Source: Marisa cornuarietis (Eukaryota > Mollusca > Gastropoda > Architaenioglossa > Ampullariidae). From it: a DNA stretch of 64,000 nt. The first letter of the stretch is position 1; each line of letters begins with the position of its first letter. The DNA lies in contig SMMW01000622.1 in assembly GCA_004794655.1 (NCBI GenBank), positions 1,054,001 to 1,118,000 on the forward strand. Reading direction: 5' to 3'. Both the position numbers and the translations under genes were made by a program. The notes beneath the pieces were generated by a model. The model was not told the origin of the DNA. It ran no database searches and was given only the letters and a program-made list of their open reading frames with translations. Below are positions 55,701-58,115 of the stretch, piece after piece.

Positions 55701-58115
55701 ATCTTGACCCTATATCAAAACCTCATTTTTTGCTGTCAACATCAAAGAACTATCTAAGAAACCAGTCAGCTCTTTTAGTTCAAACACTTTACACATTTAA
55801 ATCATGACAAAATTAATTATATCTGTGTGTGTGCGCACAGGTGATTTGTAATTTATGTGAGAGATGAGCTCCAGAAGAACCATACAAAAGTTATTCATGT
55901 CAAGGGAAACACTCTTATTTTGAGTAATAATGGTCACATTTACCAGCTTTCACACTTGATTTGACTTTTCAGCACTGTCGCTTATGTGGAATGTTGATTC
56001 ATATCATCTTGAACGTACACTTCCTTTTTTTTTTTGTTCTGATGAGGTCGCCTTTTAAGCCTGCTTTGAGTCAGTGAAGCCATTACTCGTATCTTTAGCC
56101 AGATGCTTGCACAATATTTTGACACTTTAGTACAGGATAAAGTAAAAGTTAAAATATCTGTGAAAAGACTTACAATCACAAGCAGACACCTATATCTTTC
56201 TGAAGCACATTTTTTTGGTCATCTTGACATCAGTACTAATATATGCATTTACAATCACCTAATGTGGTATAAACCCTACTACTTGAAGGCAATGAGAAGA
56301 AACTGACACACAGTAGTCAACAGAAGTTAAAGTGTGGTATTTCTGCAAGTTGCATCTTTTATATTTTTTTATGTGTATTATTATTTTTTAATTTGTTAAT
56401 TTTTAATGTTTATTTTTAAAAGATGTAAAATGCATCCTTTCAAATGTGGTTTAACAAACACAAATTGGAGCAAGAAGGATTTCAGAAGAGAACAGTCACA
56501 GAATCATCTACAGTGCTATTAAATGACAAATATGTGAAGTCGAATCATGTCTTAACATCATAGTTGTATTAACTTTGTTTTTGCAGAAAATCCATTGTCT
56601 CTTAAATACTAATCCCAGAGCAATTGAGCGCCTTCACCGTCTAAAGATATACCCAATAGTGATATTTGTGCGGCACAAGGGCTCAAAGCAGATAAGGTAG
56701 GTTACTTAGACAAATGCATGTTAAACATTTTCTCAAGTTATGTCTGTAAGAGAATTTTTGCCTTGCAGCTGTAAGAAACTTTTTTCCTGGTGTCAGTTCA
56801 CCAGCTAGTTATAAGGAAGATAAAACCATTCAGATACAACTGTGGAATACACTGAATTTACAGTCTTTTGATTTCTTTATATTTGTTGTGCTCCAGTTTA
56901 TTAGGATATATTGTTTTGGTTGTATCTTTCTTATTGTAAAGTATAATTAGTCTCTTTCACACATTTTCTTTTTATTAAGCAATTTTTGTTAGTAAATGAA
57001 GATTTTAGCTGTTTTTAAATTTCAAGGTTTAATTCAGATCTTAGAGCTGAATTAAGGGTTTAAGATTGCTAAAATCTTGATCCTGAATAATATACCCTTT
57101 TTATGCTTCTGAAGGTAAACCTCATTGCAAGATGCTATTTCCCCAAATCTTGGTGAATACACTACTTCAGTTCTTGCTATTCAAGCCTACAAACATAATA
57201 CACAGAAAAAGGTCAAAATCACAATGTCACGTTTCGGCACAGAAATACCTAATTAACATGATTAAAGCCAGCCCACTGGCTGAGGCCATCACAATTTAAA
57301 TATATCCATATGCAATCTTTATATCTGTGTTGCTGACACAGGGATGTAGGATGATTTTTGTAGAGGTGTATCTTAAGAATGTGAGGTGGGTATTCACCTA
57401 GATTTGGGGAAATACTATTTTGCGCTAAGCATTACCCAATTATTTATAACAAAAAAATTTTGCACCCACTATTTCTTCTTTCTGCTGCAATTTTTTTTTT
57501 TATAAAGATATGTGATTTCTATTCAGTTCTTTAGATGCAGTAAAACCTTTGATGTGCTGACCATCAGAATAACTTTCTCAAGATGCTTTTAGTTTGCACA
57601 GACATGTTTTCCACATGAACTGATATCTGACCAGCAAACACCCACTTAAATCCTGCGACAAAATTTATTTGCCTGTCAAAAGTAGATGGGTTTGGCATTA
57701 TTTTGGTGGCATTTTTTCTGTTTGCAGACTGAGATTGCTTTTAGTCGCTTCTTGACAGTTGGTCCATATGTTTTGGGTCTTTGAACATGGGAATTCATTA
57801 CAATTTTTCATATGTAATAACTTCCTTGACTTAAACAAAGCAGAAAGCAAGGTTGTTTCCTGCAGAAATTTGTGTACTTTTAACTATGGTATTTTTTTCA
57901 GAGAAATTAGAGATCCTCAGTTCTTGCCAGAGAAATTAAGTAACAAGATGTCTAAGGATAGCTTTGAGCACTTCAACAGAGTGGACCAGGAATACAGCCA
58001 TTTGTTCTCTGCAGCCATTCAGGGAGGCAATCTGGCTGAAATGTGCATGCAGATCAAAACCACAATCAGTAATGAACAAAAGAAAGCAATATGGGTCACT
58101 GTGTCTTGTTTGTAG
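13472..58115 (+). CDS. DLG5: DLG5-like MAGUK scaffold, complete coding region (31 exons)
   Basis: DLG5 is a membrane-associated guanylate-kinase-family scaffold at cell junctions and centrosome/cilium base, linked to polarity, cadherin delivery and Hippo signalling in other animals. Exons assemble to 2,139 codons, against about 1,900 in vertebrates, with all phases consistent. Approximate residues: CARD-like helices 8-92; Takusan-like segment 195-250; coiled coil 204-663; PDZ1 715-793; PDZ2 798-885; low-complexity Ser/Pro/His linker 886-1556; PDZ3 1559-1642; PDZ4 1700-1785; SH3 1793-1862; basic hook with 'ARRSFFRRRRHQR' near 1895; GK 1946-2139. Identity rests on 'RRDWAFSEIDKIVQERESIR', 'TLCDNLRRDRDRAVSELA', 'DSAID', 'SGTWPK' and the C-terminal EQKKAIWVTVSCL, each paralleled in human DLG5. 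The GK lacks a nucleotide-binding P-loop, as usual for MAGUKs. Start: ATG 13472; an in-frame ATG at 13490 is an alternative. Confidence 0.92.
15172..15480. mobile_element. Fold-back (hairpin) element, copy 1
   Basis: Arms at 15,207-15,238 and 15,262-15,293 are inverted repeats of about 32 bases with few mismatches ('ttattcggacg...ctcgtg' against 'cacgag...cgtccgaataa'), and imperfect pairing continues outward through 'gagcgaca'/'tgtcgctc'. The arm and the later stretch 'ggataattaattaacggatg' plus 'ggaggctaaattttacaggt' recur at 46,255-46,500, so this is a dispersed family. No protein coding. The superfamily is unknown. Confidence 0.65.
15692..15700 (+). repeat. Left target-site duplication of the intron-1 MITE
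   Basis: ATGTCTATT, repeated exactly at 16,188-16,196. Confidence 0.7.
15701..16187. mobile_element. 487 bp MITE with 9 bp duplication (MULE-like)
   Basis: The left end carries four direct copies of the unit CCCAGACACTTAAT (one degraded), and the right end carries two or three copies of its reverse complement ('ggattaagtgtctggggatt', 'aagtgtcggggatt'). A 9 bp duplication ATGTCTATT flanks it. Nine-base duplications are typical of Mutator-like elements. The right terminus has about 20 extra bases (ending 'gtccggtcacc') that the left lacks, so the ends are asymmetric. No coding capacity. Confidence 0.7.
16188..16196 (+). repeat. Right target-site duplication of the intron-1 MITE
   Basis: ATGTCTATT, matching 15,692-15,700 exactly. 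Confidence 0.7.
16787..16858 (+). CDS. DLG5: DLG5 coding exon 2
   Basis: Acceptor TTGCAACAG and donor ACAG|GTGAGT bound 72 bases (phase 1 to 1). The Ser/Asp-rich product DSYSTSLTSDSDDDLIRMNK parallels the Ser-rich 'STYSVLSTMPSDSESS' stretch that follows the N-terminal domain in human DLG5. Confidence 0.8.
19193..19265. repeat. Short tandem duplication, period 40
   Basis: 'acacgtgtatt' followed by 'gttgctttatctct' occurs at 19,193 and again at 19,233 with small differences between. Confidence 0.7.
21190..21570. promoter_or_regulatory. CpG-rich island with CRE, possible internal promoter
   Basis: About 25 CpG dinucleotides in 380 bases, in otherwise CpG-poor AT-rich intron. It includes a palindromic CRE TGACGTCA at 21,433-21,440 and CG-dense runs such as ggcggaaggcgacaacgagt. 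A 56-codon plus-strand frame (ATG 21,398 to stop at 21,568) and an 85-codon minus-strand frame (21,519 to 21,262) cross it; neither resembles a known protein. An alternative DLG5 promoter or first exon is one reading; an unmethylated transposon relic is another. Confidence 0.35.
22442..22653 (+). CDS. DLG5: DLG5 coding exon 3
   Basis: Acceptor CTGTTACAG and donor AAG|GTGTGT bound 212 bases (phase 1 to 0). Largely low-complexity (SASSSFPALDRCSPLP) and ending SESRYDWFK, the start of the Takusan-like segment that in human reads NPDYERLK. Confidence 0.85.
22654..23159. other. DLG5 intron 3
   Basis: About 500 bases of AT-rich intron; nothing recognised. Confidence 0.6.
23160..23375 (+). CDS. DLG5: DLG5 coding exon 4
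   Basis: Acceptor TTCTTTAG and donor ACAG|GTGAAA bound 216 bases (72 codons, phase 0). 'ALSELQSLKQQNAEKIGQLS' and 'KEAEYFRNIYKKSEAL' align with human AMSDLQSLQNQHTNALKR and KETDFYHTLHSRLL. Start of the long coiled coil. Confidence 0.88.
23376..24900. other. DLG5 intron 4
   Basis: Contains a SINE-like repeat at 24,300-24,470. The open frames at 23,572-23,823 and 23,944-24,156 have no family resemblance or splice support. Confidence 0.5.
24300..24470 (+). mobile_element. tRNA-derived SINE-like repeat, copy 1
   Basis: 'acagtgaaggttggctgtcc' through 'gccttgccgtgatatagcct' and 'cagtgtaaaac' is shared, at high identity, with 47,265-47,400. It contains a B-box-like 'gggtgcagctctc' and ends before a C-run in both copies. 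It is therefore a tRNA-type SINE fragment without the A-box end. Confidence 0.65.
24901..25161 (+). CDS. DLG5: DLG5 coding exon 5
   Basis: Acceptor TTCTTGCAG and donor CAG|GTAATA bound 261 bases (87 codons). 'LEKLREEDKHEMAELRAQ' and 'LEKYEVLRKEYDKLRERYAD' match human MKRLHEEDQKEIGDLRAQ and MDKLEVVKKDYDALRKRYSE. Confidence 0.9.
25343..25594 (+). CDS. DLG5: DLG5 coding exon 6
   Basis: 252 bases (84 codons) of coiled coil between a weak acceptor (AATGTGAAG) and donor CAG|GTAGGT. 'RDTALRERRQLQQHYAAVVQ' parallels human QRDTAIQLQHQCALSL. The acceptor has a poor pyrimidine tract, but frame and flanking phases fit. Confidence 0.85.
25866..26298 (+). CDS. DLG5: DLG5 coding exon 7
   Basis: Acceptor TTACAACAG and donor CTG|GTGAGA bound 433 bases (phase 0 to 1). 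Coiled coil starting IMSERDTVHKEIEQLQDRLS, aligned to human IMSERDQVISELDKLQ. Long heptad runs rich in Glu, Lys and Gln. Confidence 0.9.
26545..26761 (+). CDS. DLG5: DLG5 coding exon 8
   Basis: Acceptor GTCTTGTAG and donor GAG|GTAAGT bound 217 bases (phase 1 to 2). Carries the best conserved part of the coiled coil, RRDWAFSEIDKIVQERESIR followed by TLCDNLRRDRDRAVSELAKA, nearly the same as human DLG5. Confidence 0.95.
26762..27808. other. DLG5 intron 8
   Basis: About 1 kb of AT-rich intron with nothing recognised. Confidence 0.6.
27809..27944 (+). CDS. DLG5: DLG5 coding exon 9
   Basis: Acceptor CTTGACAG and donor CTT|GTGAGT bound 136 bases (phase 2 to 0). 'SHNHSRDSAIDADLQEWETE' matches human AHSSHDSAIDTDSMEWETE, the link from coiled coil to PDZ1. 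Confidence 0.92.
27945..30484. other. DLG5 intron 9 (2.5 kb)
   Basis: Contains a (CA)n at 28,914-28,933. The 28,560-30,060 stretch has several open frames on both strands but I recognise no gene or element in it. Confidence 0.5.
30485..30612 (+). CDS. DLG5: DLG5 coding exon 10 (PDZ1, first half)
   Basis: Acceptor ACTGGCAG and donor AAG|GTTGGT bound 128 bases (phase 0 to 2). 'HDFGFELVGGKEDP' supplies the carboxylate-binding loop and 'LFVSHVVKGGTAEGKLR' the following strands, parallel to human IFVTKVDKGSIADGRLR. Confidence 0.92.
30613..31672. other. DLG5 intron 10
   Basis: About 1.1 kb between the two halves of PDZ1; nothing recognised. Confidence 0.6.
31673..31775 (+). CDS. DLG5: DLG5 coding exon 11 (PDZ1, second half)
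   Basis: Acceptor GCTTGCAG and donor TTA|GTAAGT bound 103 bases. 'VNDMLLKINNLDTTNIEHRR' matches human VNDWLLRINDVDLINKDKK. Confidence 0.92.
31880..32150 (+). mobile_element. tRNA-derived SINE with MetaSINE-like core
   Basis: A-box-like 'gatggtgcagtggctaaagc' is followed by B-box-like 'gggtttgtatcttgg', then 'ttctccaggtgctctggttt' and 'cct', a degraded version of the core at 3,790 and 47,710, and a (TG)n(AG)n run. It lies in intron 11. Confidence 0.65.
32295..32367 (+). CDS. DLG5: DLG5 coding exon 12 (PDZ1 end, PDZ2 start)
   Basis: Acceptor GTGTCACAG and donor AAAG|GTTTGG bound 73 bases (phase 0 to 1). 'VVRRRKSTSARVWQPLQLLI' matches human VVRRRKSLGGKVVTPLHINL. Confidence 0.9.
32587..32693 (+). 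CDS. DLG5: DLG5 coding exon 13 (PDZ2)
   Basis: Acceptor TTGTTACAG and donor AGT|GTAAGT bound 107 bases (phase 1 to 0). 'LFISAVLPAGFVAKDGMLPS' and 'VGDRLIS' match human VYAAAVLPGSPAAKEGSLAVGDRIVA. The binding loop before it (KDSSIQIEQ) lacks the usual glycines. Confidence 0.9.
32694..33558. other. DLG5 intron 13
   Basis: Contains at 33,440-33,500 a short tRNA-like SINE head ('ccagtagtgtaatggttaag' then 'acacccgcttgg') with no body. Otherwise nothing recognised. Confidence 0.5.
33559..33744 (+). CDS. DLG5: DLG5 coding exon 14 (PDZ2 end, linker start)
   Basis: Acceptor CTTTGCAG and a weak donor CAG|GTCAAT bound 186 bases (62 codons). 'INHQSAEGLTAREAMKLLAS' closes PDZ2; then a Ser/Thr/Pro-rich stretch starts. 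The non-consensus donor might favour variable splicing. Confidence 0.85.
33745..35238. other. DLG5 intron 14
   Basis: Contains a LINE 3' tail at 34,170-34,245 ((AAT)n then 'gaagatttttatagcgcata'). An open stretch at 34,450-34,710 on the plus strand has no recognised family. Nothing else was seen. Confidence 0.5.
34170..34245 (-). mobile_element. CR1/L2-like LINE 3' tail
   Basis: (AAT)n followed by 'gaagatttttatagcgcata' and 'gagagcatgctcttagcg', the same tail as at 1,545-1,620 (same orientation) and 54,380-54,450 (inverted). Only the extreme 3' end is present. Confidence 0.7.
35239..35424 (+). CDS. DLG5: DLG5 coding exon 15 (linker)
   Basis: Acceptor TCTAACAG and donor AAG|GTTTGT bound 186 bases (62 codons). 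Ser/Gly-rich, with 'SSGSQTDSLDSPGPSPP', recalling the NNSTQTD stretch of human DLG5. A second AG seven bases downstream would break the frame. Confidence 0.85.
36152..36175 (+). repeat. 24-base T run in front of exon 16
   Basis: An uninterrupted run of 24 T about 42 bases before the exon 16 acceptor; it may add to the pyrimidine tract. Confidence 0.9.
36218..37503 (+). CDS. DLG5: DLG5 coding exon 16, long low-complexity linker
   Basis: Acceptor GCTTTCAG and donor CCAA|GTATGT bound 1,286 bases (phase 0 to 2), the largest exon. After VRHSMPVLDKAKETVEKIF comes an Arg/Asp/Glu/Lys/His tract (DKEKDKDHHRDRERGHNKRE), then 'NSNSGTWPKSR', which parallels human NSGGTWPKAM and anchors the alignment, then 'SIKDPFLFEPPKS' like human KSIFDPNTFKRP, then a long Ser/Pro/His region with HPTHPYSHSHPHHRQTPPH. 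Predicted disordered. In human this region is shorter and less His-rich. Confidence 0.92.
37823..37988 (+). CDS. DLG5: DLG5 coding exon 17 (linker)
   Basis: Acceptor ATTTGCAG and donor CAG|GTCAGG bound 166 bases (phase 2 to 0). Pro/Ser-rich linker, including HTISRYSTPPGTFPG. Confidence 0.85.
37989..39112. other. DLG5 intron 17
   Basis: About 1.1 kb, with (AT)n runs at 39,047-39,085 close to the exon 18 acceptor. No other feature recognised. Confidence 0.6.
39113..39323 (+). CDS. DLG5: DLG5 coding exon 18 (linker)
   Basis: Acceptor GTTTTTAG and donor ATAG|GTGAGA bound 211 bases (phase 0 to 1). 'LLERIRIPPSSG' matches human AERIKIPSTPR in the region before PDZ3. Confidence 0.85.
39324..40072. 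other. DLG5 intron 18
   Basis: About 750 bases of AT-rich intron; nothing recognised. Confidence 0.6.
40073..40169 (+). CDS. DLG5: DLG5 coding exon 19 (linker)
   Basis: Acceptor GTGTGCAG and donor ATAG|GTGAGA bound 97 bases (phase 1 to 2). It encodes VSSPVSPGFRFDPNAYPSRR and a Ser-rich end. Identity rests on phase continuity and position, as the residues are poorly conserved. Confidence 0.78.
40420..40500. repeat. (AAT)n plus 'cttttatagcg' LINE/SINE-tail remnant
   Basis: 'aataataataatagtggtgt' and 'gagcttttatagcgtagtat' resemble the other LINE tails here but with a different body. Short and old. Confidence 0.4.
40640..40797 (+). repeat. Left copy of a duplicated host segment
   Basis: About 150 bases ('gaatttaagccagtccatatg' ... 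'tgtagactgcataataaatat') recur at 42,424-42,595 with roughly 80-85% visible identity. The hAT-like element lies between the two copies, with its left target site at the end of this one. Confidence 0.7.
40798..42403 (+). mobile_element. Decayed hAT-like DNA transposon
   Basis: Terminal inverted repeats CAGAGGTAATTCTAGG at 40,798 and CCTAGAATTACCTCTG ending at 42,403 are perfect over 16 bases. TAACTG flanks both sides (40,792-40,797 and 42,404-42,409). hAT elements usually make 8 bp duplications, so this is short or mutated. Inside, a plus-strand BED-finger-like 'RVCQLC' frame (41,025-41,222) and a broken frame around 41,840-42,180 with 'HRDSFSNLLVLGKLCLL' and 'KSSRRSCLEEKHLNP' recall the C-terminal dimerisation region of ZNF862-like hAT transposases. 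Stops and shifts make it dead. Confidence 0.7.
42424..42595 (+). repeat. Right copy of the duplicated host segment
   Basis: Matches 40,640-40,790 in the same orientation ('gaatttaagccagtctgtatg', 'cttttctgtatctgtcaaca', 'gatgtagtctgcataaaata'). It carries a small extra insert ('gcacgtttttgtgatgtcag'). Confidence 0.7.
42953..43115 (+). CDS. DLG5: DLG5 coding exon 20 (PDZ3, first part)
   Basis: Acceptor TTTACAG and donor GAG|GTTAGC bound 163 bases (phase 2 to 0). 'RTITFEKSSEPVGFQIQGGP' and 'LASQAGLVIGDQLLE' match human HVKVQKGSEPLGISIVSGE and IAHQAGLEYGDQLLE. Confidence 0.93.
43775..45520 (-). mobile_element. 3' part of an L1/Tx1-like LINE, minus strand, split by a MITE
   Basis: On the minus strand from 45,404 an open frame of about 194 codons shows the C-terminal region of L1/Tx1-type ORF2: 'RWFQTRLLHRILPTQKYL', then a Cys/His motif 'CRLCNDEIETIEHLFWHC'. 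The frame enters a MITE at 44,852. Beyond it, from 44,585 down, the same reading frame continues (HLKHRFLTDKAAFHKLNRQ) to a stop at 44,471-44,469. A 3' untranslated stretch follows and ends in an A-rich tail near 43,775-43,800. The 5' part of the element is absent or unrecognisable beyond about 45,520. Confidence 0.8.
44589..44852. mobile_element. 264 bp Harbinger-like MITE nested in the L1 fragment
   Basis: Perfect 18 bp terminal inverted repeats, GGGCCAGTTGCACAACAC at 44,589-44,606 and its complement at 44,835-44,852. CTG is duplicated on each side (44,586-44,588 and 44,853-44,855). Three-base duplications and GGGCC-type ends suggest PIF/Harbinger, although that superfamily prefers TWA targets. 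It has no coding capacity. Confidence 0.8.
45816..45918 (+). CDS. DLG5: DLG5 coding exon 21 (PDZ3, second part)
   Basis: Acceptor TATTGCAG and donor GAAA|GTAAGT bound 103 bases (phase 0 to 1). 'VCGINMRNATHEHAVTVLRQ' and 'LTMKVQYNPE' match human FNGINLRSATEQQARLIIGQ and ITILAQYNPH. Confidence 0.93.
46090..46530. mobile_element. Fold-back family element, copy 2
   Basis: 'gaattattcgaacgctgaaa' and 'gtctgcatttatggtgctat' match one arm of the 15.2 kb hairpin, and 'ggataattaatcaacggatg' with 'agaggctaaaatttacaggt' match 15,409-15,453. The second hairpin arm is missing here and a unique internal sequence replaces it. It lies in intron 21. Confidence 0.6.
46814..46961 (+). CDS. DLG5: DLG5 coding exon 22 (PDZ3-PDZ4 linker)
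   Basis: Acceptor TGTTGCAG and donor CAG|GTGCAC bound 148 bases (phase 1 to 2). Ser-rich linker with 'SGDSEQSTPKHHTPQLSKSS', like the Ser/Thr-rich segment of human DLG5 between PDZ3 and PDZ4. Confidence 0.87.
47262..47420 (+). mobile_element. tRNA-derived SINE-like repeat, copy 2
   Basis: Same family and orientation as 24,300-24,470 ('acagtgaaggctgggtgtcc', 'ggctgccttgccgtgatata', 'gtgtaaaac'), with a B-box-like 'gggttcagctctcg' and a C-run at the end. Confidence 0.7.
47583..47795 (+). mobile_element. tRNA-derived SINE with MetaSINE-like core
   Basis: The fullest copy in the window: A box in 'ggtagtgtagtggttgaaac', B box in 'gggttcagatctcg', then a middle region, then 'ttttctctgggtactctggt' and 'ttcctctcccctccctt', the core shared with 3,790 and 32,030. 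Confidence 0.7.
48423..48597 (+). CDS. DLG5: DLG5 coding exon 23 (PDZ4, first part)
   Basis: Acceptor GATGACAG and donor GAG|GTTTGC bound 175 bases (phase 2 to 0). 'GPGFTVVGGNAVGIFVHEIS' carries the peptide-binding loop and 'LQRGDMILE' matches human LVPGDLILE. Confidence 0.92.
49370..50334 (+). mobile_element. RTE/BovB-like LINE copy nested in the CR1/L2-like LINE
   Basis: Follows the 9.1-10.8 kb copy from its nucleotide 9,753 to the end: 'gcttactttcacaccacagtaggcac', 'atctatatgaacggggtacagcttgaagagg', 'gactggactggtcgcc' and the (GACT)n tail at 50,320-50,333. Deletions and stops are frequent, including loss of the FADD box region. The LINE reading on either side joins up once it is removed (FHHHISHV to FELYSISTIHHL), which shows nested insertion. 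Confidence 0.85.
50716..50840. repeat. (TAA)n, 'tatatagcgc' tail and (CA)n
   Basis: '(taa)6' is followed by 'cggaaatttatatagcgcat', 'caatgcgctttacaaagaaa' and '(ca)n'. It is the 3' end of a SINE or LINE of a widespread type, inserted within the RT core of the CR1/L2-like LINE. Confidence 0.6.
51497..52413 (+). mobile_element. Tigger/pogo-like DNA transposon, internally deleted
   Basis: Terminal inverted repeats CAGTGGTACCTTGAGATACG (51,497) and, at the right end, a near-perfect complement ending at 52,413 (one mismatch in 20). A TA flanks each side (51,495-51,496 and 52,414-52,415), as for the Tc1/mariner-pogo superfamily. At 917 bp it is about a third of a full Tigger; the DDE catalytic region is missing. 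Confidence 0.88.
51803..52030 (+). pseudogene. Tigger transposase remnant (CENP-B-type DNA-binding part)
   Basis: ATG 51,803 opens a 75-codon frame with 'AIEIKQEIIEKHKHGIRVMD' and 'LAKMYDRSTSTICTILKEKD', the first helix-turn-helix of CENP-B/Tigger transposases. It stops at 52,028. In another frame from about 52,027, 'NIHEELEKFLLLWVKDKELA' continues as the second DNA-binding helix bundle, so a frameshift broke the gene. 'DLKKK'-like codons near 52,155 mark where the catalytic part was deleted. Confidence 0.85.
52568..52670 (+). CDS. DLG5: DLG5 coding exon 24 (PDZ4, second part)
   Basis: Acceptor TTTTTCAG and donor GCGA|GTAAGT bound 103 bases (phase 0 to 1). 'YNNMSFEAITAEQAIHELSK' closes PDZ4, parallel to human YGSLDVRNKTVEEVYVEMLK. 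Confidence 0.9.
52671..53227. other. DLG5 intron 24
   Basis: About 560 bases of AT-rich intron; nothing recognised. Confidence 0.6.
53228..53444 (+). CDS. DLG5: DLG5 coding exon 25 (SH3)
   Basis: Acceptor TTGTTAG and donor GAG|GTGAGA bound 217 bases (phase 1 to 2). 'GDKVFIRANFSRTAEGEGEL' and 'TFCKDDVLEVE' match human GDSFYIRALYDRLADVEQEL and SFKKDDILYVD; 'WLAWLVDQYGD' and 'RGTIPSR' complete the MAGUK-type SH3. Confidence 0.93.
53645..53859 (+). CDS. DLG5: DLG5 coding exon 26 (basic hook)
   Basis: Acceptor TGATCAG and donor GATG|GTATGT bound 215 bases (phase 2 to 1). 'SARRSFFRRRRHQRNSSKDS' parallels human AARRSFFRRKHKHKRSGSKD, the basic segment between SH3 and GK, followed by 'SDASLNSESVPILD' like human FSSDSIPLFED. 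Confidence 0.93.
54230..54268 (+). CDS. DLG5: DLG5 coding exon 27 (39 bp micro-exon)
   Basis: Acceptor CTTTTGCAG and strong donor AGT|GTAAGT bound only 39 bases, phase 1 to 1. ESILGYTQVERIE aligns with human DSVSLAYQRVQKVD. A multiple of three, so it could be skipped without a frameshift. Confidence 0.88.
54380..54450 (+). mobile_element. CR1/L2-like LINE 3' tail
   Basis: 'gcgctaagagcatgctctct' and 'gcgctataaaaatcttcact' then (ATT)n. Inverted relative to the copies at 1.5 and 34.2 kb. It lies in intron 27. Confidence 0.7.
54623..54724 (+). CDS. DLG5: DLG5 coding exon 28 (GK start)
   Basis: Acceptor AATTCTCCAG and donor CCTT|GTGAGT bound 102 bases (phase 1 to 1). 'IRPVVLLAPLAEPLIRKLTS' aligns with human LRPVLILGPLLDVVKEMLVN. 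Real guanylate kinases have GxxGxGKS here; neither Gly nor Lys is kept. Confidence 0.92.
54725..55437. other. DLG5 intron 28
   Basis: Contains at 55,313-55,385 a repeat tail ('aagcaccatgagcctgtcca', 'gtgctgtacaaattcactat', then (ATT)n), a SINE/LINE 3' end of a different type from the others. Otherwise nothing recognised. Confidence 0.5.
55438..55601 (+). CDS. DLG5: DLG5 coding exon 29 (GK)
   Basis: 164 bases (phase 1 to 0) ending at donor AAG|GTAAGT. 'IIQHALDVTTGILRAAMTDM' and 'HFECVQVSQIREICDK' correspond to human VMKASQQAIERGVKD and HFDVTTVASIKEITEK. The acceptor (AAAGTTGAG|TG) has a poor pyrimidine tract and was chosen because it alone keeps phase and homology. Confidence 0.82.
55602..56586. 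other. DLG5 intron 29
   Basis: About 1 kb of AT-rich intron; nothing recognised on either strand. Confidence 0.6.
56587..56696 (+). CDS. DLG5: DLG5 coding exon 30 (GK)
   Basis: Acceptor TTTTTGCAG and donor AAG|GTAGGT bound 110 bases (phase 0 to 2). 'PRAIERLHRLKIYPIVIFVR' matches human PHAIERLHHMHIYPIVIFIH. Confidence 0.93.
56697..57901. other. DLG5 intron 30
   Basis: Contains at 57,330-57,470 the second member of a dispersed repeat pair (the other is at 860-1,000). Nothing else recognised. Confidence 0.5.
57330..57470. repeat. Dispersed repeat, copy 2 of 2
   Basis: Resembles 860-1,000 in the same orientation; class unknown. Confidence 0.5.
57902..58115 (+). CDS. DLG5: DLG5 coding exon 31 (GK end, stop)
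   Basis: Acceptor TTTTTTCAG, then 214 bases to stop TAG at 58,113-58,115. 'EHFNRVDQEYSHLFSAAIQG' matches human EQFEAAQKLEQEYSRYFTGVIQG, and the terminal EQKKAIWVTVSCL matches EQNKVLWIPACPL, so the C-terminus is natural. Confidence 0.95.
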
